From an uncultured Luteimonas sp. (GTDB lineage: Bacteria > Pseudomonadota > Gammaproteobacteria > Xanthomonadales > Xanthomonadaceae), in NCBI GenBank assembly GCA_938008415.1, contig CALLKI010000018.1:1-29396 (forward strand): a stretch of 29,396 nt of DNA, written 5' to 3'. Below the pieces are notes generated by a model. That model worked only from the letters and a program-made list of their open reading frames with translations. It did no database searches and was not told the origin of the DNA. A program made the position numbers and the translations under genes. Of the stretch, positions 1 to 6,380 are shown piece after piece (position 1 is the first letter of the stretch; every line of letters starts with the position of its first letter).

Positions 1-318
1 GGCGATGAGCACGCGCGGGGCGTCCGGATGGGTGGGGAACACGCCCACCGGCTTGCCGGACTGCACCAGCAGGGTCTCGTCGTCGCCCAGCGTGCGCAAC
101 GCCTCGAGGATGCGGTCGAAGCACTCCCAGTCGCGCGCGGCACGCCCGATGCCGCCGTACACCACCAGGTCCTGCGGACGCTCGGCCACGTCCGGGTCCA
201 GGTTGTTCTGGATCATCCGGTACGCCGCCTCGGTCAGCCACGAACGGCAGGTCAGCGTGCTGCCGCGCGGAGCACGGATGATGCGGGACGGGTCGTGGCG
301 GGACGCGGCACGGGTCAT
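1..318 (-). CDS. hutU: Urocanate hydratase (urocanase), N-terminal part, cut by window edge
   Basis: The first 106 residues are present; the rest lies beyond base 1. HutU converts urocanate to 4-imidazolone-5-propionate, the second step of histidine degradation, using tightly bound NAD+ in the cytoplasm. The visible part contains the highly conserved urocanase blocks SWLTEAAYRMIQNNLDPDVA (about residues 26-45), VVYGGIGRAARDWECFDRI and LLVQSGKPVGVFPTHPDAPR. The start is ATG at 318, with a strong Shine-Dalgarno AAGGAGG at complement 324-330, five bases upstream. A dyad over the promoter (341-361) suggests repression, perhaps by a HutC-like regulator that is not in this window. hutF and hutI lie 8-10 kb away rather than in one operon with hutU. 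hutH and hutG are not seen. Confidence 0.95.
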   Translation of the reverse strand, partial: MTRAASRHDPSRIIRAPRGSTLTCRSWLTEAAYRMIQNNLDPDVAERPQDLVVYGGIGRAARDWECFDRILEALRTLGDDETLLVQSGKPVGVFPTHPDAPRVLIA

Positions 319-340
319 TCGGGCCTCCTTGGGAATGGCT

Positions 341-361
341 GCGGTGCGATTATCGCACCGC
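341..361 (-). promoter_or_regulatory. hutU promoter with overlapping perfect dyad (candidate operator)
   Basis: A perfect inverted repeat has 10-base arms GCGGTGCGAT and ATCGCACCGC around a single central T. Read on the minus strand, its centre contains TGCGATAAT, an extended -10 element (GATAAT at complement 349-354). This would start transcription near 342, giving a leader of about 24 nt with the AAGGAGG ribosome site. No good -35 is visible. A dimeric repressor bound here would block RNA polymerase directly. The identity of the regulator is inference. Confidence 0.65.
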
Positions 362-463
362 CCTCCGAGGCCCCCTGACGCAATGCAGCGCGGCACCGCC
401 GGGAAACGCGAACGCCCGGCGGTACCGGGCGTTCGCGTCCGATGGCAACGCCGTCCCGGCGCG

Positions 464-775
464 TCAGAAGATCGAGGGATCCAGACGGCGCAGCGCGTCG
501 CGCATGTCCACCGAACCGGTGCGCTCGATCTCTTCCCGGGTATACACGCGGCCGGAAGCGTTGACGCACTCCTCGTCGTTCTTCTTCGACCTGCTGCGCG
601 TGGCCACGATCCGGGAGCCGGTCTCGCGGATGCAGAAGCGGTCGTCGGGCTTCTTGCGTGCCGCGGCCCTCCCGGTCTCCTCGATCTCCTCCCGCTCCTG
701 CGCCATGACGGTCGCGGGCACGGCGACGGCCAGCGCGAGTGCGGCAAGCAGTGCGGTCGGCAGTCGGTGCTTCAT
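464..775 (-). CDS. Small exported protein of unknown function with TonB-plug-like C-terminus
   Basis: This is a 103-residue protein. I chose ATG 775 because it opens a clean signal peptide (MKHRLPTALLAALALAV..., cleavage probably after VMA-Q near residue 25) and has a GAGGT ribosome site; longer upstream starts lack both. The mature part is charged and holds two cysteines (C48, C70) and the motif CIRETGSRI (48-56). It ends in REEIERTGSVDMRDALRRLD (80-99), which resembles the first helix of TonB-dependent receptor plug domains. The element REEIExTG also occurs at 28-35, so it is an internal repeat. I recognise no named family. It stands alone with its own promoter and is presumably periplasmic or outer-membrane associated. 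Confidence 0.75.
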   Translation of the reverse strand: MKHRLPTALLAALALAVAVPATVMAQEREEIEETGRAAARKKPDDRFCIRETGSRIVATRSRSKKNDEECVNASGRVYTREEIERTGSVDMRDALRRLDPSIF

Positions 776-815
776 GGTGAACCTCGCGTGGGAAAGGGCC
801 GGATGGCCGTCTGCC

Positions 816-843
816 AAGATACGGCCCCTCCTAGAAAAATCAA
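816..843 (-). promoter_or_regulatory. Candidate sigma-70 promoter of the small exported protein
   Basis: On the minus strand, TTGATT (complement 838-843) and TATCTT (complement 816-821) are separated by 16 bases. Each hexamer matches 4 of 6 consensus bases. The predicted start is near 809, about 34 nt before ATG 775. The short A/T-rich run at 835-843 stands out from the GC-rich surroundings. Confidence 0.4.
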
Positions 844-940
844 TGGCTTGCATCACCCGCATTCATGGCGCGCTCATCCGTGCCGGGCACCACCGCGCGT
901 GGCCCGGCGGGCGCCACCGCCATGCGGAGCGGGTGGCGTT

Positions 941-946
941 TAACAT
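941..946 (+). promoter_or_regulatory. Candidate leaderless -10 element (TAACAT) of the ThuA-domain gene
   Basis: TAACAT is followed by exactly six bases (CCGGCC) and then ATG 953. There is no Shine-Dalgarno sequence, so transcription would begin at or next to the A of the start codon. The same geometry occurs at 1744, 3056 and 17021. Confidence 0.5.
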
Positions 947-952
947 CCGGCC

Positions 953-1717
953 ATGATCCGTGCCGCCTGCCTGGTGCTTCCGCTGCTGCTGGCCGCCTGC
1001 GGGCCCGGGCCGGGACCCGCCCGGCCGGAAGCCTCCGCCGGCACCACGGATACACGGCCGGCGCGCCTGCTCGTGTTCACCCGCACGCTGGGCTGGCACC
1101 ACGACTCGATTCCCGCTGCGGTGCAGACGCTGCGCGAACTGGCCCGCGCCGAGGGCATGGAGGTAGTGCACAGCGAGGATCCGGCCCGATTTTCGGACGG
1201 GAACCTGCGCCGCTTCCGCGCAGTGGTCTTCGCCAACACCACGCTCGACATCCTCGACGACGCGCAGCAGGCGGCGCTGGAGCGCTTCGTCCGCGCCGGC
1301 GGCGGCTTCCTCGGCATCCATTCCGCGGCGGATACCGAATACGGCTGGCCCTGGTACGGCGAACTGGTCGGCGCGTGGTTCGACAGCCACCCGCCGGGCC
1401 TGCAGGCGACGGTGGTGCGGTTCGAACCGGGGCGTGGCCCGCCCGGGGTGGACACATGGCCGGTGACCGACGAGATCTACAACTACCGGCGCAACCCGCA
1501 TCCCCACGTGGACGTGGTAGCGACCGTGGACGAGCGCCTGTACGAGGGCGGCACGATGGGCGACGATCACCCCATCGCCTGGTGCCATGCGCGCTTCGGC
1601 GGGCGGGCCTGGTATACGGGGCTCGGCCACGACCGCGCGCTCTACGCCGACCCGGTGTTCCGTGCCCACCTGCGGCGCGGCTTGCGCTACGTCACCGGGC
1701 TGTCCGGCGACTGCTGA
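953..1717 (+). CDS. ThuA-domain lipoprotein
   Basis: The 254-residue product has a lipoprotein signal (MIRAACLVLPLLLAAC, lipobox LAAC with Cys16), so it is probably anchored in the cell envelope. After a Gly/Pro-rich linker, residues about 37-250 form a ThuA-like domain (PF06283, glutamine-amidotransferase-like fold). Hallmarks are LLVFTRTLGWHHDSIP near the start, FVRAGGGFLGIHSAADTEY in the middle, and DDHPIAWCHARFGGRAWYTGLGH near the end. ThuA proteins are linked to trehalose or related sugar use, but the biochemical activity of exported members is poorly defined, so I assign no substrate. ATG 953 follows the -10-like hexamer at 941 by six bases. The gene upstream is divergent. Confidence 0.88.
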   Translation: MIRAACLVLPLLLAACGPGPGPARPEASAGTTDTRPARLLVFTRTLGWHHDSIPAAVQTLRELARAEGMEVVHSEDPARFSDGNLRRFRAVVFANTTLDILDDAQQAALERFVRAGGGFLGIHSAADTEYGWPWYGELVGAWFDSHPPGLQATVVRFEPGRGPPGVDTWPVTDEIYNYRRNPHPHVDVVATVDERLYEGGTMGDDHPIAWCHARFGGRAWYTGLGHDRALYADPVFRAHLRRGLRYVTGLSGDC

Positions 1718-1743
1718 CCCCCGTAAACGGCCGCATCGTCGCT

Positions 1744-1749
1744 TATCAT
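1744..1749 (+). promoter_or_regulatory. Candidate leaderless -10 element (TATCAT) of the NPP gene
   Basis: TATCAT is followed by six bases (TCGCCG) and ATG 1756, with no ribosome-binding site. It lies in the 38-base gap after the ThuA gene and would give the phosphodiesterase its own promoter. Confidence 0.5.
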
Positions 1750-1755
1750 TCGCCG

Positions 1756-3018
1756 ATGCACCGCAAGCCCATGTCCCTGGCGGCCATCGCCGCCCTCCTG
1801 GCCCTCGTCCTCGTTTCCACCTCCTGCAGCACCCGCCCGCCACGGGCGGAAACGCCGCCGGCCGCGCGGTCACTGCTGCTGGTCTCGCTCGACGGCGTGC
1901 ACCCGGACTTCCTCGCCCGCTGCGGCACGCCCAGCCTCGACCGGCTGGCGCGCGAGGGCGTGCGCGCCGAGGCGATGATCCCGTCCTATCCCTCGTTGAC
2001 CTTCCCCAACCACTACACGCTGGTCACGGGCCTGCGCCCGGACCGCCACGGCATCGTGCACAACACCATGCGCGACGAGGCGCTCGGCCGCTTCACCCTC
2101 AACAACCGCGCCGCGGTGGGCGACGGCCGCTGGTGGGGCGGCGAACCGCTGTGGGTCGGCGCCGAGCGCGCGGGGCTGGCCACCGCCACACTGTCGTGGC
2201 CGGGCAGCGAGGCCGAGATCCGGGGCGTGCGCCCGACGCGCTGGTTCGAATTCGACGCGGACCGTCCGATCGCCGAGCGCGTGGACACCGTCGCCGGCTG
2301 GCTGACCGGGCCGCCCACGGCCCGCCCGCGGTTCGCGACGCTGTACTTCGAGCACGCCGACTCGGCCGCGCACGCCCACGGTCCGCACGCGCCGGAAGTG
2401 TGCGAAAGCCTGCGCACGATCGACGCCGCCATCGGCGACCTGGTCGCCCGGCTCGACGCCGCCGGCACCCTGGACGAGACCGACATCGTGGTGGTTTCGG
2501 ACCATGGCATGGCCGAGGTGCCGGATGGAAACGTCCTCGCCACCGAGGACATGGTGGATCCGGACATCGCCGAACTGGTGATGGCGGGCCAGGTGGTCGG
2601 GTTCCTGCCGCGCCCGGGTCGCGAACGCGATGCCGAGCGCGCCCTGCTCGGCCGCCACGGGCAGTACGAATGCTGGCGCCGGGAGGAGCTGCCCGCGCGC
2701 TGGCACTACGGCAGCCATCCGCGCGTGCCGCCGATCGTGTGCCAGATGGACAAGGGCTGGGACGCGCTGCCACGCGCGTACCTCGACCGCCGTCCCGCGG
2801 GAACGCGCGGCTCGCACGGCTTCGACCCGGCCGATCCGGAGATGCATGCGATCTTCATCGCCCGCGGCCCCTCGTTCCGCCAGGGCCTGGTGATCCCGCC
2901 GTTCGAGAACGTGGACGTGTACCCGCTGCTGGCGCGCCTGCTCGGCATCGAGCCGGCGCCCAACGACGGCAACCCGGAAACGCTGTTGCCGGTGCTGCGC
3001 GGGGCGTCCGGATATTGA
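1756..3018 (+). CDS. Nucleotide pyrophosphatase/phosphodiesterase (NPP, alkaline phosphatase superfamily)
   Basis: This 420-residue exported protein has a signal sequence ending near Cys24 (VSTSC; imperfect lipobox). It hydrolyses phosphodiester or pyrophosphate bonds with a two-metal site. Ligands seen are D46 (VSLDGVHPD), D202 and H206 (EHADSAAH), D249 and H250 (VVVSDHGMAE) and H354 (TRGSHGFDP). The nucleophile is T82 in SYPSLTFPNHYTLVTG. Spacing and flanking motifs match the structurally studied Xanthomonas NPP (D54, T90, D210, H214, D257, H258, H363, from memory). Nucleotides are the likely substrates, but related enzymes use lysophospholipids. The C-terminal VDVYPLLARLLGIEPAPNDG is typical of the family. 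An in-frame alternative start is Met6. Confidence 0.92.
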   Translation: MHRKPMSLAAIAALLALVLVSTSCSTRPPRAETPPAARSLLLVSLDGVHPDFLARCGTPSLDRLAREGVRAEAMIPSYPSLTFPNHYTLVTGLRPDRHGIVHNTMRDEALGRFTLNNRAAVGDGRWWGGEPLWVGAERAGLATATLSWPGSEAEIRGVRPTRWFEFDADRPIAERVDTVAGWLTGPPTARPRFATLYFEHADSAAHAHGPHAPEVCESLRTIDAAIGDLVARLDAAGTLDETDIVVVSDHGMAEVPDGNVLATEDMVDPDIAELVMAGQVVGFLPRPGRERDAERALLGRHGQYECWRREELPARWHYGSHPRVPPIVCQMDKGWDALPRAYLDRRPAGTRGSHGFDPADPEMHAIFIARGPSFRQGLVIPPFENVDVYPLLARLLGIEPAPNDGNPETLLPVLRGASGY

Positions 3019-3055
3019 TGTCCGGAAACGGCCGGCCCGGCGCCGTGCCCGGCGC

Positions 3056-3061
3056 TAGACT
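3056..3061 (+). promoter_or_regulatory. Candidate leaderless -10 element (TAGACT) of the Ada-AlkA gene
   Basis: TAGACT is followed by six bases (GCGGCC) and ATG 3068, again with no Shine-Dalgarno sequence. I see no sequence resembling the E. coli Ada box in the short gap 3019-3055. Confidence 0.5.
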
Positions 3062-3067
3062 GCGGCC

Positions 3068-4594
3068 ATGGATGGCGTCCTGCCCCACCCGGCGGTCTGC
3101 GAACAGGCGCGGCTGAGCCGCGACCCGCGCTTCGACGGGCTGTTCTTCACCGCGGTGCGCAGCACCGGCATCTACTGCCGGCCGACCTGCCCCGCGCCAC
3201 CGCCGAAGGCCGCCAACGTCACGTATTTCCCGAGTGCGGCCGCCGCGGAAGCCGCCGGCTACCGGCCGTGCCTGCGCTGCCGCCCGGAACTGTCGCCGGC
3301 GGAAGGCAGCTGGCGCCGCGGCGACGACGTGGTGGCGCGGGCGCTGAAGCTGATCGACGAGGGCTTCCTCGCCGACAGGCCGGTGTCGGCGCTGGCCGGA
3401 CGCCTGCACGTGGGCGAGCGCCATCTGCGCCGGCTGTTCGTCGAGCGGCTCGGCGCGCCGCCGACCGGGGTGCATGGCACGCGCCGCCTGCTGTTCGCCA
3501 AGCAGCTGCTGACCGAAACCTCCCTGCCGGTCACCGAAGTCGCGCTCGCCGCCGGCTTCGGCAGCCTGCGCCGCTTCAACGCCGCGTTCCGCACCGCCTA
3601 CGGCATGACGCCGCGCGACCTGCGCCGGAACCGGCCCGACGTGCCCGGCGGCGCGCTGGTGCTGCGCCTGGGCTACCGGCCCCCGTTCGACTTCGCCGCG
3701 GCGCTCGGTTTCCTCCGCGCACGCGCCCTGCCCGGCGTCGAGCACGTGGACGGCGGCAGCTACGTGCGCGCCATCGCCGATCCCGCCTCGCCAGGCTGGC
3801 TGCGCGTGTCCGCGGCGGACGACGGCAGCCATGCATTGCGGCTCGAGCTGCATGGCGTCGAGCCGGCCGCGCTGCCGGGCGTGGTGCGCCGCGTGCGGCG
3901 GATGTTCGACCTCGACGCCGACCCCGCGGCCATCGCCGGCGTGCTCTCGCGCGACCCGGTCCTGCATCCGCTCGTGCGCGCCCGTCCCGGCCTGCGCCTC
4001 CCGGGTGGATGGGACGGATTCGAAGTCGCGGTCAGGGCCGTCATCGGCCAGCAGGTCAGCGTGGCCTCGGCGCGCACCCTGGTCTCCCGCGTCGCGGAAC
4101 GCTACGGCACGCCGCTGCCCCCCGGGTTCGCGTCCGTCGGCCTGCGACACGCCTTTCCCGGCCCGGAGGTCCTGGCCGACGCCGGCCTCGAGGCGGTGGG
4201 CCTGACCACGGCACGCGCACGGACGATCCGCGCCATCGCGCGCGCGCTGGCAGATGGCCACGTGGATTTCAGCCCGGAACGCACGCTGGACGACTTCGTG
4301 GAATGCTGGACGGCATTGCCGGGCATCGGCGCCTGGACCGCCCAGTACATCGCGATGCGCGCGCTCGGTCATCCCGACGCGTTCCCGGCCGGCGACCTGG
4401 TGCTTCGCAGGCGACTGTCGGGCGGCGGCGGCCGGATCACGGAGAAAGCCGCGCTGGCCCGCGCCGAAGCATGGCGCCCCTGGCGCGCCTACGCCACGAT
4501 CCAGCTCTGGAACGACGCGGCCTCCGCCGCCCGGGAGGCGAGCCGCGGGACGGCCGGCGCCCGCGGCAGGCCTGCACGGAGGAAAGCGGCATGA
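3068..4594 (+). CDS. Ada-AlkA fusion: methylphosphotriester-sensing regulator and 3-methyladenine glycosylase
   Basis: The 508-residue cytoplasmic protein has four parts. Residues about 7-75 are an Ada zinc-binding domain with C37, C41, C68 and C71; C37 corresponds to the methyl-accepting cysteine of Ada. Residues about 85-195 are an AraC-type helix-turn-helix (RRLFVERLGAPP; VALAAGFGSLRRFNAAFR; YGMTPRDLRR). Residues about 200-300 are an AlkA N-terminal domain. Residues about 310-490 are an HhH-GPD glycosylase with hairpin LPGIGAWTAQYIAMRA and catalytic Asp443 (AGDLVLRR). It should excise 3-methylpurines and may activate the adaptive response when C37 is methylated by a phosphotriester. Its TGA overlaps the ATG of the downstream methyltransferase (ATGA), indicating translational coupling. 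This fused layout is known in several bacteria. Confidence 0.93.
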   Translation: MDGVLPHPAVCEQARLSRDPRFDGLFFTAVRSTGIYCRPTCPAPPPKAANVTYFPSAAAAEAAGYRPCLRCRPELSPAEGSWRRGDDVVARALKLIDEGFLADRPVSALAGRLHVGERHLRRLFVERLGAPPTGVHGTRRLLFAKQLLTETSLPVTEVALAAGFGSLRRFNAAFRTAYGMTPRDLRRNRPDVPGGALVLRLGYRPPFDFAAALGFLRARALPGVEHVDGGSYVRAIADPASPGWLRVSAADDGSHALRLELHGVEPAALPGVVRRVRRMFDLDADPAAIAGVLSRDPVLHPLVRARPGLRLPGGWDGFEVAVRAVIGQQVSVASARTLVSRVAERYGTPLPPGFASVGLRHAFPGPEVLADAGLEAVGLTTARARTIRAIARALADGHVDFSPERTLDDFVECWTALPGIGAWTAQYIAMRALGHPDAFPAGDLVLRRRLSGGGGRITEKAALARAEAWRPWRAYATIQLWNDAASAAREASRGTAGARGRPARRKAA

Positions 4595-5097
4595 CCGTCC
4601 ATACCACGACCATCGACAGCCCGATCGGCCCGCTGTTCCTGGCCGCAGGCGGGGATGGCCTGCGCGCCATCGAATTCCGGAACAACAGGCATCCGGTCAG
4701 GCGCGGCGACGACTGGCGCGAGGGCGACAACGCGATCCTGCGCGAGGCACGCAGGCAGCTTTCGGAATATTTCGCGCGCAGGAGGCGCACGTTCGACCTG
4801 CCGCTGGCGCCGGAAGGCACGCCGTTCCAGCGCAGGGTCTGGACCACGCTGGCCACGATCCCCTACGGCCAGACCATCAGCTACGCGGAACTGGCCGCGC
4901 GCGTCGGCAGGCCCGGCGCCGCGCGCGCGGTGGGCGCGGCCAACGGCCGCAACCCGCTGCCGATCGTGCTGCCCTGCCACCGCGTGATCGGTGCCGACGG
5001 CTCGCTGACCGGTTTCGGCGGCGGCCTGCCGGCCAAGCGTTTCCTGCTCGAGCTCGAGGGCGCCCTGCCGCCCGCACCCGGCCTGTTCGCACCCTGA
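4591..5097 (+). CDS. ogt: Methylated-DNA--[protein]-cysteine S-methyltransferase
   Basis: This 168-residue suicide repair protein transfers the methyl group of O6-methylguanine to its own cysteine. The active site is C129 in LPIVLPCHRVIGADGSLTGF. The preceding RAVGAANGRNP and the FQRRVWTTLATIPYGQTISY helix-turn-helix DNA-binding segment (about 79-98) are conserved. A short N-terminal ribonuclease-H-like domain (1-75) completes the usual length for Ogt. The start overlaps the stop of the Ada-AlkA gene in ATGA, and GGAGG lies nine bases upstream. Together the two genes form a compact alkylation-repair unit in which Ada's regulatory half is fused to AlkA and its O6-methylguanine half is a separate gene. 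Confidence 0.94.
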   Translation: MTVHTTTIDSPIGPLFLAAGGDGLRAIEFRNNRHPVRRGDDWREGDNAILREARRQLSEYFARRRRTFDLPLAPEGTPFQRRVWTTLATIPYGQTISYAELAARVGRPGAARAVGAANGRNPLPIVLPCHRVIGADGSLTGFGGGLPAKRFLLELEGALPPAPGLFAP

Positions 5098-5115
5098 TCC
5101 GCGGCCGGACAACCG

Positions 5116-6285
5116 TTACGCCTGGGTCAGGTGCGCCGCGACCGCGCGCCGGAACGGTGTCATCCGGTCGGCCAGGCGCAGCGCGGCGACCCGCACCACA
5201 CGCGCCAGCGGACGCCCATCGTTGTAGATGCGCGTGACCAGGCGGGTGGCGGCATAGACCGGCCACGAGGTCGCACGGTGCCCGCGCTGGTAACGCTCCA
5301 GCAGGTCGTCCGAACCGATGTCGCGGCCCGAGCGGTGGGCGCGCAGCACTTCCTCCGCCAGCCGCGCCTGCCCCTGCAGGCCGAGGTTGAAGCCGTGTGC
5401 GGTCACCGGGTGCATGCCCACGGCGGCATCGCCGACCAGGGCGAAACGCGGCGCGACGAAGCGGTCGGCATAGACCGAGACCAGCGGATAGACATGGCGT
5501 GTGCTGACCGGCGTGAGCACCCCCAGGCGGCCACGCATGCGGCGTTCCAGATCGAGTGCGAATCCGGCGTCGTCCATCGCCTCGACCTCGCGCATCTCAT
5601 CCGGCCGCAGCGTCAGCACCACCGAGGAGCGGTCGCCGTTGAGCGGCAACAGTGCCAGCGTGTGGCCGTAGTCGAACCACTCCAGCGCCACGTGGTGGTG
5701 CGGCTCCGTGTGCGCGACACGCGCGACCATCATCGAGGCGCCATGGTCGAAGAAACGCGCGCCGATGCCCATCATCCTCCGCAACTGCGAGAAGCGGCTG
5801 TCGGCGGCGACCAGCAGGCGCGCGCGGACGTGGCCGCCGTCGTCGAGCGTCACCACCACCCCGTCGCCCTCGCGGGCCACGCCCGACACCGTGCGCCCGG
5901 CGAGCAGGCGGAGTTCCGCGCACCCGGCGACCGCGTCGTAGGCGGCCTTGCGGATCAGCCGGTTCGGCACCAGCCAGCCGAGCTGCACGCTGCGGCCATC
6001 GTCCGCGCTGATGGTCAGCCCGCCTGGGGCATCGCCGTCGAGCACTCGCGCGTCGCGCAGGTCGGAGACCTCTTCCGGCGGGAAACGCTGCCACAGGCCC
6101 AGCCCGTCCAGGATCCGCCGCGAGGCGTGGGTGAGCGCGATCTCGCGGCCGTCGAAGGCGGGTTCGGCGATCGCCTCCAGCGGCTGCCTCTCGATGATGG
6201 CGGCCGTCAGGCCGCTTCCGGCCAGCGACCGCGCAAAACACAGTCCCGCGGGCCCGGCACCGACGATGGCGACATCGACCTGCAT
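5116..6285 (-). CDS. ubiM: FAD-dependent ubiquinone-biosynthesis hydroxylase, UbiM-like
   Basis: This 389-residue flavin monooxygenase of the UbiH/UbiF/UbiI family hydroxylates the aromatic ring of ubiquinone precursors at the inner membrane. Visible motifs are the FAD-binding GAGPAG (9-14), REIALTHASRRILDGLGLW (47-65), a variant of the DG motif AADSRFSQLRR (160-170; ADS replaces the usual ADG), and GDAAVGMHPVTAHGFNLGL (285-303). The ADSRFS and MHPVTAHGFNLGL forms are, as I recall, typical of UbiM, proposed to be a C5 hydroxylase; regioselectivity cannot be proved from sequence. ATG 6285 has GGAGG five bases upstream. It is convergent with ogt and follows the serine hydrolase gene on the same strand after 95 bases. 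An 8-base inverted repeat (6319-6326/6341-6348) lies in that gap. Confidence 0.85.
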   Translation of the reverse strand: MQVDVAIVGAGPAGLCFARSLAGSGLTAAIIERQPLEAIAEPAFDGREIALTHASRRILDGLGLWQRFPPEEVSDLRDARVLDGDAPGGLTISADDGRSVQLGWLVPNRLIRKAAYDAVAGCAELRLLAGRTVSGVAREGDGVVVTLDDGGHVRARLLVAADSRFSQLRRMMGIGARFFDHGASMMVARVAHTEPHHHVALEWFDYGHTLALLPLNGDRSSVVLTLRPDEMREVEAMDDAGFALDLERRMRGRLGVLTPVSTRHVYPLVSVYADRFVAPRFALVGDAAVGMHPVTAHGFNLGLQGQARLAEEVLRAHRSGRDIGSDDLLERYQRGHRATSWPVYAATRLVTRIYNDGRPLARVVRVAALRLADRMTPFRRAVAAHLTQA

Positions 6286-6380
6286 GCTGTCCTCCGGCTG
6301 TCATCCGCTTCCGGCCGTGCCGGGCCAGTCTCCGGAAAGCGGCCCGGCCGTGCATTGATCCGGATCAGCCGGCAGGGCGC

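Noticed and set aside
6319..6348. Inverted repeat as a terminator between the UbiM-like and serine hydrolase genes
   Set aside because: The arms are only eight bases with a 14-base loop and no U-tract; such GC-rich complementarity is common in this genome.
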